Assembly (NCBI RefSeq): GCF_003315135.1
Contig: NZ_QNRK01000027.1
Location: forward strand, 32,923 to 96,922
Length of the DNA: 64,000 nucleotides
Origin: Roseiarcus fermentans
GTDB lineage: Bacteria > Pseudomonadota > Alphaproteobacteria > Rhizobiales > Beijerinckiaceae
Direction of reading: 5' to 3'
Shown: positions 9,194 through 17,590 of the stretch, piece by piece
Numbering within the stretch: position 1 is the first letter of the stretch
Layout of the letters: the number at the start of each line of letters is the position of its first letter
Position numbers and translations under genes: made by a program
Notes under the pieces: model-generated
Database searches by the model: none
What the model was told of the DNA's origin: nothing
What the model saw: only the letters and a program-made list of their open reading frames with translations

Positions 9194-9430
9194 CGCAGAC
9201 CCGGCTCAGCAATCATGCGTTTATAGGCGACATTCGACCACTTGAATGCCGTGCGCAGCGAGAAGATGCCCGTCGCCGCGACTTCGGTCAAATCGCGGGG
9301 CGCGAAGTGATTCGTAGTTCACAACGCTAACAGAAAGATCGCGACCTTTCCAGGCGAGACTTCCGGACGGAATGCGTGTTCGTCACGTGCGCTGTTCTCC
9401 CCGGACCGCGTCCTGCGGTAAGAATGGCTC
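9194..9430. other. Intergenic stretch upstream of the AAA ATPase, no recognised element
   Basis: This is the leader side of the AAA gene (reverse strand). It is slightly less GC-rich than the surroundings. I see no open frame with family features, no strong hairpin and no clear promoter. Confidence 0.4.
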
Positions 9431-9545
9431 CGTCTTCTGCCGCAACGAAGGGCGGCGGGATGATCAGAGGCCGCAACAGCAGCCCAGCGGACCTGGGTCG
9501 CTTCCCCCCGGGCTCTTCGACCCGGGGGTCGCTCGCGCTGACGGC
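9430..9545. repeat. Half copy of intergenic repeat family A
   Basis: It matches the spacer and right arm of the 5696-5925 repeat almost base for base (CTCCGTCTTCTGC, GGGCGGCGGGATGATCAGAG, and the GC-rich palindrome around TCTTCGA at 9505-9530). The left arm is missing here, so this is a truncated copy. Confidence 0.7.
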
Positions 9546-9710
9546 GCTCTTGGCTGCCGGCTCGGGCGCTACAACGCGCCTGACGGACCCCGCCAAGGCC
9601 TTGAACTTGATGGACTCCGGCCCGAAGATCTGGTGCGGTCGGCGGGGCGGAAGGGGACGGAAGCTTTGTCTTGCGCCGCGCGCCCCTTTCGCGTATGTCC
9701 CGGACCCTCA

Positions 9711-9745
9711 GAACCGCCCGGCCGGGCTGCCGTGGCGGTTCTTTT
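9711..9745 (+). terminator. Attenuator-like hairpin before rpmI
   Basis: A perfect 8-base-pair stem pairs GAACCGCC (9711-9718) with GGCGGTTC (9734-9741) and is followed by TTTT. It lies 72 bases before the rpmI start, where it could end early transcripts of the rpmI-rplT-pheST operon. No leader peptide rich in phenylalanine codons was found in front of it. Confidence 0.55.
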
Positions 9746-9816
9746 CGCTCGTTCCGACGCGACGGAGCTCATTGCTCCGCTTATTTCCAACAGGGCGTCA
9801 AGCCCGGGAGAGCCAA

Positions 9817-10017
9817 ATGCCCAAGTTGAAGACGAAATCAGGCGCGAAGAAGCGCTTCAAGATTACCGGGACCGGCAAGGTCGTCTACGCCCAGTCGCAG
9901 AAGCGGCACGGCATGATCAAGCGCACGCCCAAGCAGATCCGCAATCTGCGCGGCACGGCGGTCATGTTCAAGACCGACGGCGACAACATCAAGAAGTACT
10001 TCCTGCCGAACGGCTGA
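9817..10017 (+). CDS. rpmI: 50S ribosomal protein bL35
   Basis: This 66-residue, strongly basic protein starts [20 protein letters not shown], the standard bL35 sequence, and ends FLPNG. The start at 9817 follows a GGGAG element; the frame is open far upstream, but that part is unrelated to bL35. It is the first gene of the conserved rpmI-rplT-pheS-pheT order, with rplT 22 bases downstream. Confidence 0.98.
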   Translation: MPKLKTKSGAKKRFKITGTGKVVYAQSQKRHGMIKRTPKQIRNLRGTAVMFKTDGDNIKKYFLPNG

Positions 10018-10039
10018 CCCTTTTCCCGGAGTTTTACGC

Positions 10040-10405
10040 ATGTCACGCGTCAAGAGGGGCGTAACGTCCCACGCCAAGCACAAGAAGATTCTGAAGCAGG
10101 CCAAGGGCTTCTTCGGCCGCCGCAAGAACACGATCCGCGCCGCCAAGGCCGCGGTCGACAAGTCGATGATGTACGCCTACCGCGACCGCAAGAACCGCAA
10201 GCGCGAATTCCGCGCGCTGTGGATCCAGCGGATCAACGCAGCGGTGCGCGAGCACGGCCTGACCTACAGCCGGTTCATCTCGGCGCTGTTGACGGCAGGG
10301 ATCGAGGTCGACCGGAAAGTCCTGTCCGAACTCGCCATCTCCGAGCCCGCGGCCTTCGCCGCGATCGTCGAGCAGGCGAAGGGCCATCTGCCCAAGGCGG
10401 CCTGA
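10040..10405 (+). CDS. rplT: 50S ribosomal protein bL20
   Basis: The 121-residue protein starts [23 protein letters not shown] and contains the bL20 hallmarks [22 protein letters not shown] and [21 protein letters not shown]. It binds 23S rRNA early in 50S assembly. The ribosome-binding element CGGAG precedes the ATG. The length is normal for the family. A hairpin follows before pheS. Confidence 0.98.
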   Translation: MSRVKRGVTSHAKHKKILKQAKGFFGRRKNTIRAAKAAVDKSMMYAYRDRKNRKREFRALWIQRINAAVREHGLTYSRFISALLTAGIEVDRKVLSELAISEPAAFAAIVEQAKGHLPKAA

Positions 10406-10429
10406 AACCGGCGCCGTTCCGAGCATCGT

Positions 10430-10476
10430 CCGCCGCCGCCATGCCTTTGAAAGCGTGCGGCGGCGGTTTCCGTTTT
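10430..10476 (+). terminator. Hairpin between rplT and pheS, possible attenuator
   Basis: CCGCCGCCGC (10430-10439) pairs perfectly with GCGGCGGCGG (10457-10466). TTTCCGTTTT follows, and a TTTTTT run lies just before the pheS start. It could adjust pheST expression relative to the ribosomal protein genes. Confidence 0.5.
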
Positions 10477-10492
10477 CGACCGAGTTTTTTCG

Positions 10493-11575
10493 ATGACCGA
10501 CCTCGCCGCCCTGAAAGACGAAACGCTCGCTGCCGTCTCCGGCGCGCCGGACGAAGCGGCGCTCGAAGCCGTCCGCGTCGCCGCGCTCGGCAAGAAGGGC
10601 GCGATCTCGGCGTTGCTCGCCACCCTCGGCAAGCTCTCGCCTGACGAGCGCAAGACCCGCGGCGCCGAGATCAACGCCCTGAAGGACTCGGTGGTCGAGG
10701 CGCTGGCCGGCCGCCGCGCCGTCCTGAAGCAGGCCGCGCTCGCGGCCCGGCTCGCGCGCGAGGCGCTCGACATGACGCTGCCGACGCCGGCGCCCGGCGT
10801 CGAGACCGGGCGCATCCATCCGATCAGCCAGGTGACGGAGGAGATCGTCGCGATCTTCGCCGACCTCGGGTTCTCGGTCGCGGAAGGGCCCGACATCGAG
10901 AGCGACGACTTCAACTTCACCCGGCTCAACTTCCCGCCCGGCCATCCCGCGCGCGAGATGCACGACACGTTCTTCCTCCAGCCGGACGCGACCGGCGAGC
11001 GCAAGCTGCTTCGCACCCACACGAGCCCGGTGCAGGTGCGCACGATGCTAGCCCAGAAGCCGCCGATCCGCGTCATCTGCCCCGGGCGCACCTATCGGAC
11101 CGACTTCGACCAGACCCACACGCCGATGTTTCACCAGGTCGAGGGGCTGGTGATCGACCAGAGCGCGACGCTCGCCAACCTGAAGTGGGTGCTCGAGGAA
11201 TTCTGCAAGGCGTTTTTCGAGGTCCCGAAGGTCGGCATGCGCTTCCGTCCGAGCTTCTTCCCCTTCACCTCGCCGTCGATGGAGGTCGACATCCAGTGCC
11301 GCCGCTCGGCCGGCGAGATCCGCTTCGGCGAGGGCGAGGACTGGCTCGAGATCCTCGGCTGCGGCATGGTCCACCCGAACGTGCTGACCAACTGCGGGAT
11401 CGATCCCGAGCTCTACCAGGGCTTCGCCTGGGGCATGGGCATCGACCGCGTCGCCATGCTCAAGTACGGCATGCCGGACCTGCGCGACCTGTTCGACGCC
11501 GACCTGCGCTGGATCAACCACTATGGCTTCAAGCCGCTCGACATGCCGACGCTGGCGGGCGGCCTGAGCGGCTGA
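10493..11575 (+). CDS. pheS: Phenylalanine--tRNA ligase alpha subunit
   Basis: This 360-residue class II aminoacyl-tRNA synthetase catalytic subunit charges tRNA-Phe as an alpha2-beta2 enzyme with PheT. The N-terminal coiled coil (about 1-90) precedes the catalytic core. Motif 2 is visible as [24 protein letters not shown], and motif 3 as [17 protein letters not shown] near the C-terminus. The length is typical. Unusually, pheT does not follow directly: two unrelated small genes lie in between. Confidence 0.98.
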   Translation: MTDLAALKDETLAAVSGAPDEAALEAVRVAALGKKGAISALLATLGKLSPDERKTRGAEINALKDSVVEALAGRRAVLKQAALAARLAREALDMTLPTPAPGVETGRIHPISQVTEEIVAIFADLGFSVAEGPDIESDDFNFTRLNFPPGHPAREMHDTFFLQPDATGERKLLRTHTSPVQVRTMLAQKPPIRVICPGRTYRTDFDQTHTPMFHQVEGLVIDQSATLANLKWVLEEFCKAFFEVPKVGMRFRPSFFPFTSPSMEVDIQCRRSAGEIRFGEGEDWLEILGCGMVHPNVLTNCGIDPELYQGFAWGMGIDRVAMLKYGMPDLRDLFDADLRWINHYGFKPLDMPTLAGGLSG

Positions 11576-11645
11576 CGGTTGGCGGCGAGGGGTGCAGCGG
11601 CGCGCGCCTCGTGGTAAATTGGCGGACCAGTTCGGCGGGCGAAGG

Positions 11646-11954
11646 ATGTCCCAGGCACAGAGAGACCAAGCGGCCGAAGCCGCCGCGAAATCGGCGGTCG
11701 TCCGCCTCTTCGGGAAGAACGCCATCGATCGCATCGAAGTGTTTCCGGCCGAGGATCATACCGGCGAACAGAGTCTGTCCGTTACGATCTACCTCCGGGA
11801 CTACAAGGCTTATGTATCGGGCGCCCGTCTCCTCGACACGATCGTCGCGGTCTCGGATGCGCTGAGAAATATCGACGACCTTCGCTTCCCTTACGTGACC
11901 TTCCTCGCGCCTGGTTATGAGCACGCCGAGGACGATGAGCGGCCTGCCGCCTAA
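11646..11954 (+). CDS. Small protein paired with a HEPN-type protein, unknown function
   Basis: This 102-residue soluble protein has a helical, alanine-rich N-terminus. A beta-rich core follows (IDRIEVFPAEDHTGEQ, then LSVTIYLRD), and then a helix (SGARLLDTIVAVSDALRN). There are no membrane segments or signal peptide. The ATG at 11646 follows GAAGG; the frame opens at 11592. Codon choice is visibly less GC3-biased than in pheS and pheT. It overlaps the next gene by 20 bases, suggesting one two-gene module. The acidic core in front of a HEPN-type partner invites comparison with MNT/HEPN toxin-antitoxin pairs. The MNT signature GS-x10-DxD is absent, so that comparison is only a hypothesis. Confidence 0.7.
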   Translation: MSQAQRDQAAEAAAKSAVVRLFGKNAIDRIEVFPAEDHTGEQSLSVTIYLRDYKAYVSGARLLDTIVAVSDALRNIDDLRFPYVTFLAPGYEHAEDDERPAA

Positions 11955-12462
11955 CCCAAGATCCTCCATGTGGCCTCTCGTCCGGCATCAGCTCGACAAC
12001 GCTCGTTTGCTTGCTACCGTCGACAAGGGACGCCCGAGATCGGCTTCCTTGCGTCGCGCCGTGTCAACCGCCTATTACGCTGTATTTCAAGCGCTCTGCA
12101 GAACGTGCGCCGACAGTCTGGTCGGATGGCGTCGGCCTTGGGAGATCGTCACACCCATCTTCCGAGCGCCAGACCACAACAGAACCTTGCAGGCCTTCCT
12201 GCAAGGCCCGTCGGCGACCAATCCGGACATGCAACGCCTGGGGTCGGCTTTCAAAGAACTGCTGGCGGCGCGGGAATGGGCGGACTATAGCCCGGAACCA
12301 CGCCCGCAGTTTGAACAGGGCAAGAGAAGCTCGCCCTTCACCCGCGAGGAAACCCTCGCGCTGATCGAGGTCGCCGAGGCCGCTGTTGCAATCCTCGACC
12401 GGCTCGACGATGACGCGCGACTCAAGCTCGCCGTGCGCCTCGTCGCCAGAACCAGGAAATGA
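11935..12462 (+). CDS. HEPN-like domain protein
   Basis: This protein has 175 residues from the chosen ATG at 11935; ATGs at 11917 and 11968 are also possible. A helical segment with [16 protein letters not shown] (about residues 40-55) matches the pattern RxxxSRxYYAxFxAA shared by HEPN-superfamily helices. FRAPDHNR further on supplies an Arg/His pair close to, but not exactly, the Rx4-6H RNase motif. A third helical region ([18 protein letters not shown]) completes a helical bundle. HEPN proteins are often RNases or toxins paired with a small partner; here the partner is the overlapping gene at 11646-11954. The module sits between pheS and pheT and ends 7 bases before the pheT start. Codon use differs from the neighbours, hinting at acquisition. 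Confidence 0.75.
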   Translation: MSGLPPNPRSSMWPLVRHQLDNARLLATVDKGRPRSASLRRAVSTAYYAVFQALCRTCADSLVGWRRPWEIVTPIFRAPDHNRTLQAFLQGPSATNPDMQRLGSAFKELLAAREWADYSPEPRPQFEQGKRSSPFTREETLALIEVAEAAVAILDRLDDDARLKLAVRLVARTRK

Positions 12463-12469
12463 CATCTCC

Positions 12470-14872
12470 ATGAAATTCACCCTCTCCTGGCTCGAGGACC
12501 ACCTCGACACGCAAGCCTCGCTCGCCGAGATCGTCGACGCGCTGACCCGGGTCGGCCTCGAGGTCGAGGGCGTCGAGGACCCGGGCGCGATCTACGCCGG
12601 CTTCGTCGTCGGCGCCGTGATCGAGGCGAAGCCGCATCCGAACGCCGACCGGCTGCGGGTCTGCGTCGTCGACGCCGGCGCCGGGCCGGTGCAGGTCGTG
12701 TGCGGCGCGCCGAACGCGCGGGCCGGCATGAAGAGCGTGTTCTCGCCGGTCGGAACCTATATCCCGGGCAAGAAGATCACCCTGGCCAAGGGTGTGATCC
12801 GAGGCGTCGAGTCGCACGGCATGCTGTGCTCGGCCGCCGAACTCGAGCTCAGCAACGACCACGACGGGATTATGGAGCTGCCGGACGACGCGCCGGTCGG
12901 CGTTCCTTACGCGCGCTTCGCCGGGCTCGACGATCCGGTGATCGACGTCGCATTGACCCCGAACCGGCCCGACGCCACCGGCGTCGCCGGCATCGCGCGC
13001 GATCTCGCCGCGGCCGGTCTCGGTACGCTGAGAACGCCCGGTCCCGAGACCTTCGCCGGCGCGTTCGACTGCCCGACCGCGGTGCGGCTCGACTTCGCCC
13101 CCGCCGACGCGCATCTCTGCCCGGCTTTCGCGCTGAGACTCGTGCGCGGCGTCGCCAACGGGCCATCGCCGGAGTGGATGCAGAAGCGCCTGCGCGCCAT
13201 CGGCCTTCGGCCGATCAGCGCGCTCGTCGACATCACCAACTACGTGACCTTCGACCGCGGCCGCCCGCTGCACGTGTTCGACCTCGCCAAGATCCGCGGC
13301 GACCTGACCGTGCGGCGCGCGCGAGCGGGCGAGAGCGTTCTCGCCCTCGACGGCAAGACCTACGCGCTCGACGAGAGCACGGTGATCATCGCCGACGCGG
13401 ACGGCGTCGAGTCGATCGCCGGCGTCATGGGCGGCGAGCACTCCGGCTGCGACGAGAGCACGCGCGACGTCCTGATCGAGAGCGCGCTGTGGGACCCGAC
13501 CAACATCGCCCAGACCGGGCGCAAGCTCGGCATCGTGACCGACGCGCGCTACCGCTTCGAGCGCGGCGTCGATCCCGACTTCTGCGTTCCAGGCCTCGAT
13601 CTCGCGACCGGGCTCGTGCTCTCGATCTGCGGCGGCGAGCCGTCGCGCATGATCGTCGCCGGCGACCCGACGGCGCCGCGGCGGACGATCGACTTCCCCT
13701 ACAGCGAGGTGAAACGGCTGATCGGGGTCGACATCCCGCGCGCCGAGGGCGAGGCGATCCTCGCCCGGCTCGGCTTCGGCGTCGAGGACGGCCGGGTCCG
13801 CGTCCCGTCGTGGCGCCCCGACGTTCAGGTCAAGGCCGACGTGGTCGAGCAGATCATCCGGATCGCGGGCCTCGACCGGGCGCCGCCCGCCCCCCTGCCC
13901 CGCCTCGACGAGGGCGTCGCGGCGCCGGTGCTGACGCTGCTGCAGAAGCGCACGCGCCTCGCCAAGCGCACGCTCGCCTCGCTGTCGCTGCGCGAGGCCG
14001 TCACCTGGTCGTTCATAGCGAAGCGGGCGGCCGAGCTGTTCGGCGGCGGTCAGCCGGCGCTGGCGCTCGCCAACCCGATCGCCGCCGACCTCTCCGACAT
14101 GCGCCCGAGCCTCGTCCCCGGCCTCGTCGCCGCCGCGGAACGCAACGCCCGGCGGGCGCTGACCGACGTGGCCCTGTTCGAGGTCGGGCAGATCTTCCTC
14201 GGGCCGGGCGACACGGACCAGCGGACGGCGGCCGCCGCCGTGCGCCGCGGTCTCGCCAAAGCCGGCGGCGAAGGCCGGCAATGGCGCGGCGGCGGGGCGG
14301 TCGACGCCTTCGACGCCAAGGCGGACGCGATGGCGCTCCTCGCCGCCCTCGGCGTCGCCGGCGCGGTCCAGGTCGTCCCCGGCGGCCCCGCCTTCCTGCA
14401 TCCGGGCCGGTCCGCGACGCTGCAGTTCGGGCCCAAGACCGTCGTCGGCTGGTTCGGCGAGCTCCACCCGAGCGTGTGCGAGGCGCTGGATGCGGAGGGG
14501 CCGATCGTGGCGTTCGAACTCGTGCTCGACGCCGTCCCGGCGCCCAAGGCGAGGCCGACCAAGGCCAGGCCCAGGCTCGAACGGTCCGACTTCATGGCGG
14601 TCGAGCGCGACCTCGCCTTCGTCGTCGACGAAAGCGTGCGCGCCGGCGACCTTCTCAAGGCGGCGCAGGCCGCCGAGCGCGCGCTCGTCGCGGATGTCGG
14701 CGTGTTCGACGTCTACCAGGGCAAGGGGCTGCCGGAAGGCAAGAAGTCGATCGCGATCGCGGTCACCCTGCAGCCGCGGGAGCGCACCCTGACGGACACG
14801 GAGATCGAGGCCGCGGTCGCGCGGATCGTGGCCGAAGTGTCGAGGCGGACCGGCGCGACGCTGCGAGCCTGA
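12470..14872 (+). CDS. pheT: Phenylalanine--tRNA ligase beta subunit
   Basis: This 800-residue subunit binds and edits tRNA-Phe with PheS. The N-terminus is [15 protein letters not shown] tRNA-binding OB fold follows (about 39-150, [25 protein letters not shown]), then the B3/B4 editing domain, the B5 domain (about 400-475), the catalytic-like core and the C-terminal ferredoxin-fold anticodon-binding domain (about 700-800, [17 protein letters not shown]). The start at 12470 was chosen from the conserved MKFTLSWL N-terminus; the frame opens at 12386. The length is normal. Confidence 0.98.
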   Translation: MKFTLSWLEDHLDTQASLAEIVDALTRVGLEVEGVEDPGAIYAGFVVGAVIEAKPHPNADRLRVCVVDAGAGPVQVVCGAPNARAGMKSVFSPVGTYIPGKKITLAKGVIRGVESHGMLCSAAELELSNDHDGIMELPDDAPVGVPYARFAGLDDPVIDVALTPNRPDATGVAGIARDLAAAGLGTLRTPGPETFAGAFDCPTAVRLDFAPADAHLCPAFALRLVRGVANGPSPEWMQKRLRAIGLRPISALVDITNYVTFDRGRPLHVFDLAKIRGDLTVRRARAGESVLALDGKTYALDESTVIIADADGVESIAGVMGGEHSGCDESTRDVLIESALWDPTNIAQTGRKLGIVTDARYRFERGVDPDFCVPGLDLATGLVLSICGGEPSRMIVAGDPTAPRRTIDFPYSEVKRLIGVDIPRAEGEAILARLGFGVEDGRVRVPSWRPDVQVKADVVEQIIRIAGLDRAPPAPLPRLDEGVAAPVLTLLQKRTRLAKRTLASLSLREAVTWSFIAKRAAELFGGGQPALALANPIAADLSDMRPSLVPGLVAAAERNARRALTDVALFEVGQIFLGPGDTDQRTAAAAVRRGLAKAGGEGRQWRGGGAVDAFDAKADAMALLAALGVAGAVQVVPGGPAFLHPGRSATLQFGPKTVVGWFGELHPSVCEALDAEGPIVAFELVLDAVPAPKARPTKARPRLERSDFMAVERDLAFVVDESVRAGDLLKAAQAAERALVADVGVFDVYQGKGLPEGKKSIAIAVTLQPRERTLTDTEIEAAVARIVAEVSRRTGATLRA

Positions 14873-14876
14873 ACCG

Positions 14877-15158
14877 ATGCGCGCCGCGGTCGCGTTCCTC
14901 GCGCTCTGGGCATGCCTGACGGGCCCGGCGCGCGCCGACGACGACCCGGCCTGCGCCAAATTCGAGGAGCCGCTCGCCTACAACGCCTGTCTCGCCAGTC
15001 GGGGGCCGAAGGCGAACGCCGTCGGCAAGGCCAGCGGGGCGCCGGTGCGCGCCCGCGCGGACCCGGAGGCCGAAGCGCCGGCGATGGCGAAGAAGCCGTC
15101 CCGTTCCCAGACCGTCCGGCGGCGCGGACGCGTCCACATGGAGTTCTTTCTGCGCTGA
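14877..15158 (+). CDS. Small secreted protein, unknown function
   Basis: The 93-residue product has a clear signal peptide (MRAAVAFLALWACLTGPARA). A short two-cysteine motif follows (DPACAKFEEPLAYNACLAS, cysteines about ten residues apart), then an Ala/Pro-rich linker and a basic tail (SRSQTVRRRGRVHMEFFLR). The C-x-K/R-F-x-x-P-x-A-Y-N-x-C motif looks familiar from short exported proteins of Hyphomicrobiales. No function is known to me. It begins 4 bases after the pheT stop and may be the last gene of that operon, with a strong hairpin after it. Confidence 0.7.
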   Translation: MRAAVAFLALWACLTGPARADDDPACAKFEEPLAYNACLASRGPKANAVGKASGAPVRARADPEAEAPAMAKKPSRSQTVRRRGRVHMEFFLR

Positions 15159-15166
15159 AGGCTCGA

Positions 15167-15212
15167 GGGGCGCGGCGCCGCAAAGCCCGCGGAAAGCCGG
15201 GCGCCGCGCCCC
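15167..15212 (+). terminator. Strong GC hairpin ending the pheT transcript
   Basis: A perfect 13-base-pair stem (15167-15179 with 15200-15212) encloses a 20-base loop, 9 bases after the stop at 15158. There is no T-run, so this is a probable rather than certain terminator. Confidence 0.5.
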
Positions 15213-15343
15213 GATCCCCGCGCAAGTGGGAGGGCCTCCGCGGGGGCGACCGGCGGGCCGATGTGGCGGTCCGACAGCCGTTCTTCGTGCGACCGATCCC
15301 CGCCGCACGCACCGCCACCATAGCCGAGCGGTTGCGCGGCGGC

Positions 15344-15359
15344 TGTGAGCGGCGTCACA
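15344..15359 (+). promoter_or_regulatory. Perfect CRP-type box, upstream copy
   Basis: TGTGAGCGGCGTCACA is an exact TGTGA-N6-TCACA palindrome. Its centre is 34 bp from the centre of a second exact box at 15378-15393, close to three helical turns. Both lie upstream of the Crp-type gene at 15571. Confidence 0.75.
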
Positions 15360-15377
15360 CGAAAGCGATGCGCCGAG

Positions 15378-15393
15378 TGTGATCTTCGTCACA
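15378..15393 (+). promoter_or_regulatory. Perfect CRP-type box, downstream copy
   Basis: TGTGATCTTCGTCACA is an exact TGTGA-N6-TCACA palindrome about 180 bases before the Crp-type start. The regulator's recognition helix carries the RETV-x-R pattern that reads this sequence in E. coli CRP, so autoregulation is likely. Confidence 0.75.
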
Positions 15394-15435
15394 GCGGGAC
15401 GCGAGCGCGCGCGATAACGGTCGGTTACGGGAAAA

Positions 15436-15457
15436 CGACGCGCGGGACCGCGCGTCG
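15436..15457. repeat. 22-bp perfect palindrome in the Crp-type gene leader
   Basis: CGACGCGCGG (15436-15445) and CCGCGCGTCG (15448-15457) are exact inverted copies separated by two bases. The palindrome lies between the CRP-type boxes and the start codon. It could be an operator or a leader hairpin. Confidence 0.5.
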
Positions 15458-15570
15458 CTCGATGGATCATCCTTTCGCACCGCGCTAGCGGAGCGAAAAC
15501 AGGTATTTATTCCCGCTTGACGATTGGCCGGGCCTCGTCCACGGTCGCCGGACAAGTTCGAGCGGAGTCG

Positions 15571-16260
15571 ATGTCGGTCCCCAGCACGCTGGCGGCGCAC
15601 CGCTATTTTCGATCGTTCGACGCCGAGACCTGCAAGGGTCTCGATCGGCAGTGCATCTGGCTGCGAACGACGGCGGGAGCCTGGATTCTCGACCAGTCGG
15701 CGACCGACCGCGACGTCTTCTTCATCCTGTCGGGCCAGTTGCGCGCCGTCTACAACAACGCCCGCCAGGACCTGATCTTCAACGACATGAACGCCGGCTC
15801 GATTTTCGGCGAGATGGCGGCGATCGACGGCGCCCCGCGGGCCGCCAGCGTGTTCGCCATCGTCGATTCGCTGGTCGCGAAGATGCCGGCCAACCTGTTC
15901 GTCGAGACGATGTTCAACAACCGCCCGCTGTGCGAGGCCGTGGTCAAGACGCTGATCCAGCGCCTGCGCGCCATGTCGAGCCGGGTGAGCGAGCTCGGCG
16001 CGCTCAACGTGCGTTGCCGGGTTCATGCCGAACTGCTGCGTCTCGCCCGGCGCGATCGCGACGACCCGCGACGCGCCATCATCGTGACGCCGCCGAATCA
16101 GTCCGAACTCGCAGCGCGCATCAACACGAGGCGCGAAACCGTGTCGCGCGAGATCAACGCGATGGAGCGCAACGGCCTGATCGAGCGCCGCCGCGGCGCG
16201 ATCGTGATCACCGACGTTCTCAAGCTCAGCGCGGAGCTGCAGCAGGCGAGCAGCGGCTGA
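15571..16260 (+). CDS. Crp/Fnr-family transcriptional regulator
   Basis: This 229-residue DNA-binding regulator has an N-terminal cyclic-nucleotide-binding beta roll. The phosphate-binding cassette reads IFGEMAAIDGAPRAAS, keeping E81 and R90, so a cyclic nucleotide ligand is plausible. There are no Fnr-type cysteine clusters. The C-terminal winged helix contains QSELAARINTRRETVSREI. R188, E189 and R193 sit at the positions used by E. coli CRP to read TGTGA, and two exact TGTGA-N6-TCACA boxes lie upstream. The ATG at 15571 follows GGAG; an upstream ATG at 15517 lacks a ribosome-binding site. Its regulon beyond itself cannot be seen. Confidence 0.9.
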   Translation: MSVPSTLAAHRYFRSFDAETCKGLDRQCIWLRTTAGAWILDQSATDRDVFFILSGQLRAVYNNARQDLIFNDMNAGSIFGEMAAIDGAPRAASVFAIVDSLVAKMPANLFVETMFNNRPLCEAVVKTLIQRLRAMSSRVSELGALNVRCRVHAELLRLARRDRDDPRRAIIVTPPNQSELAARINTRRETVSREINAMERNGLIERRRGAIVITDVLKLSAELQQASSG

Positions 16261-16346
16261 GTCGAACCGCCGGCGTGGCCGTCGTTGCGACTACGCCCGC
16301 GTTTTCAAGGTTTTGGACCCCGGAATTGATACTCCCAAGCCGGCGC

Positions 16347-16475
16347 CGCCCTCTCCCTTGGGGAGAGGGACAGCCGGGCGAAGCCCGGCAGGGTGAGGGC
16401 TCGGAACGCCGACAGTCGGCCTGGCGCACCCTCACCTGGCCGCTTCGCGGCCTGTCCTCTCCCTGAGGGAGAGGG
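16347..16475. repeat. Intergenic inverted repeat, family D
   Basis: The left arm (16347-16403, CCCTCTCCCTTGGGGAGAGGG and following) is mirrored by the right arm (16426-16475, ending CTCTCCCTGAGGGAGAGGG). Each arm can also fold on itself. It fills most of the gap between the Crp-type gene and the DUF1269 gene. This type is common in alphaproteobacterial gaps. Confidence 0.75.
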
Positions 16476-16714
16476 ATTGCCCACTGCCTCACCCCGGCTT
16501 TGGAGTTACTGGAATTGAACCCAGTGACAAGAACTGACGCGCGTGCGGGAGGTCCCGCCGCCCGGCTGGCCCCCAAACGTATTGACGGGCGCATGTGCGC
16601 GATGCGAGGGCGGGTCGCGATCTCGGGGCCGCAGCGCGCGTAGAGACCGGCTCCGGGTCGCGACGTTTCAGCGCCGGAGCCGCGATCGTCCGGCCTCTCT
16701 TGGAGGAAAGAGCC

Positions 16715-17242
16715 ATGAGCGATCTCGTTTTCATCGTGTTCGACAGCGAAGCCAAAGCCGAAGAAGTCCGCAACAAGGTCCTCGACCTGCAGAAGGACTA
16801 CCTGATTGAACTCGAGGACGCCGTGATCGCAATCCGCGGCGAAAACGGCCGCATCAAGCTCAACCAGATCATGCACCCGACCACATTCGGCGCCGTGTCC
16901 GGCGCGTTCTGGGGCATGCTGATCGGCTGGGTCTTCTTCATGCCGCTGATCGGAGCGGCGCTCGGCGCCGCGGGCGGCGCGCTCGGCGGCGCCATGACCG
17001 ACGTCGGCATCAACGACAATCAGATGCGGGAAGACGCCCGCAAGGCGATGACGCCGGGCAAGGCCGGGCTGTTCCTGCTGATCCGCAAGATGACGACCGA
17101 CAAGGTGCTCGACGATCTCAAGGGCGAGGGCGGAACGGTGATCAGCACCTCGTTCGATCACGCCAAGGAGGAAGCGCTCAAGGCGGCGCTCGCCGCCCAC
17201 GTTCCGGCGCCGGCGACCGACGCGCCGCCCGCCGCTTCCTGA
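16715..17242 (+). CDS. DUF1269 membrane protein
   Basis: The 175-residue protein starts MSDLVFIVFDSEAKAEEVRNKVLDLQKDYLIELEDAV, the usual opening of DUF1269 proteins. A glycine-rich hydrophobic segment follows (about 58-100, FGAVSGAFWGMLIGWVFFMPLIGAALGAAGGALGG), and then a soluble end (LFLLIRKMTTDKVLDDLKG). The glycine zipper suggests insertion into, or oligomerisation at, the membrane. The start at 16715 follows a strong GGAGG. The biological role is not known. It stands alone between a repeat and the P-type ATPase leader. Confidence 0.85.
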   Translation: MSDLVFIVFDSEAKAEEVRNKVLDLQKDYLIELEDAVIAIRGENGRIKLNQIMHPTTFGAVSGAFWGMLIGWVFFMPLIGAALGAAGGALGGAMTDVGINDNQMREDARKAMTPGKAGLFLLIRKMTTDKVLDDLKGEGGTVISTSFDHAKEEALKAALAAHVPAPATDAPPAAS

Positions 17243-17260
17243 ACGCCCGTCCTTTCCCCG

Positions 17261-17296
17261 CGCGCGGCTGCCTGCCGGGGAGTCGTCAGCCGCGCG
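17261..17296 (+). terminator. GC hairpin after the DUF1269 gene
   Basis: CGCGCGGCTG (17261-17270) pairs perfectly with CAGCCGCGCG (17287-17296) across a 16-base loop, 18 bases after the stop codon. There is no T-run. Confidence 0.45.
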
Positions 17297-17371
17297 GGGC
17301 TCGGGCCAGACCCCCGCCCGCACCGGCGCGATCGGGAAAGCCGGCCGGCGCCGAGCGCGCCCCTCGCCGAA

Positions 17372-17475
17372 CTGCGTCGCCACGAAGGGGGACGAGGCGC
17401 CGAAAGGCGCCTGAGCCCGCGGCGTATCGACGCAGAATCCTCGGGGAGGCTGGCGTTAGCGCCCGACATGGGCGC
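17372..17475 (+). ncRNA. Possible structured RNA leader of the P-type ATPase
   Basis: An outer 8-bp stem (17372-17379 with 17428-17435) encloses a 7-bp hairpin, AGGCGCC-GAAA-GGCGCCT (17395-17412). A third hairpin, GCGCCC-GACAT-GGGCGC (17459-17475), follows. Two nested perfect helices with a GNRA-type loop directly before an ion pump suggest a cis-regulatory RNA. The segment TCGGGGAG after the outer stem faintly recalls the manganese-sensing yybP-ykoY class, but the rest of that consensus was not recognised. The identity is open. Confidence 0.3.
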
Positions 17476-17590
17476 CAAGTCCCGTGTTGCCCCGCAATCC
17501 CTGTCGGGTCGCCAGGAATCGGCGGCGCCCCGTCGACTCGCCATGGGTCGACGCGTGGATCTGGCCAATGTTTCTTCCGGGTGCGGTTCC

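Noticed and set aside
9376..9816. N-terminal extension of bL35 by about 147 residues
   Set aside because: bL35 is about 65 residues long; the extension covers an intergenic repeat and the attenuator, and a good ribosome-binding site precedes 9817.
12422..14959. 845-residue open frame antisense to pheT
   Set aside because: Arg/Ala/Asp-rich composition with no domain; a product of the high GC content opposite a well-conserved gene.
16500..16540. tRNA-like 3' end on the reverse strand (GGGTTCAATTCCAG then AACTCCA)
   Set aside because: The T-arm would have an 8-base loop or a mismatch. No matching acceptor 5' strand (TGGAGTT) or anticodon arm was found 60-90 bases away. It is explained as a small palindrome, ACTGG-N8-CCAGT.
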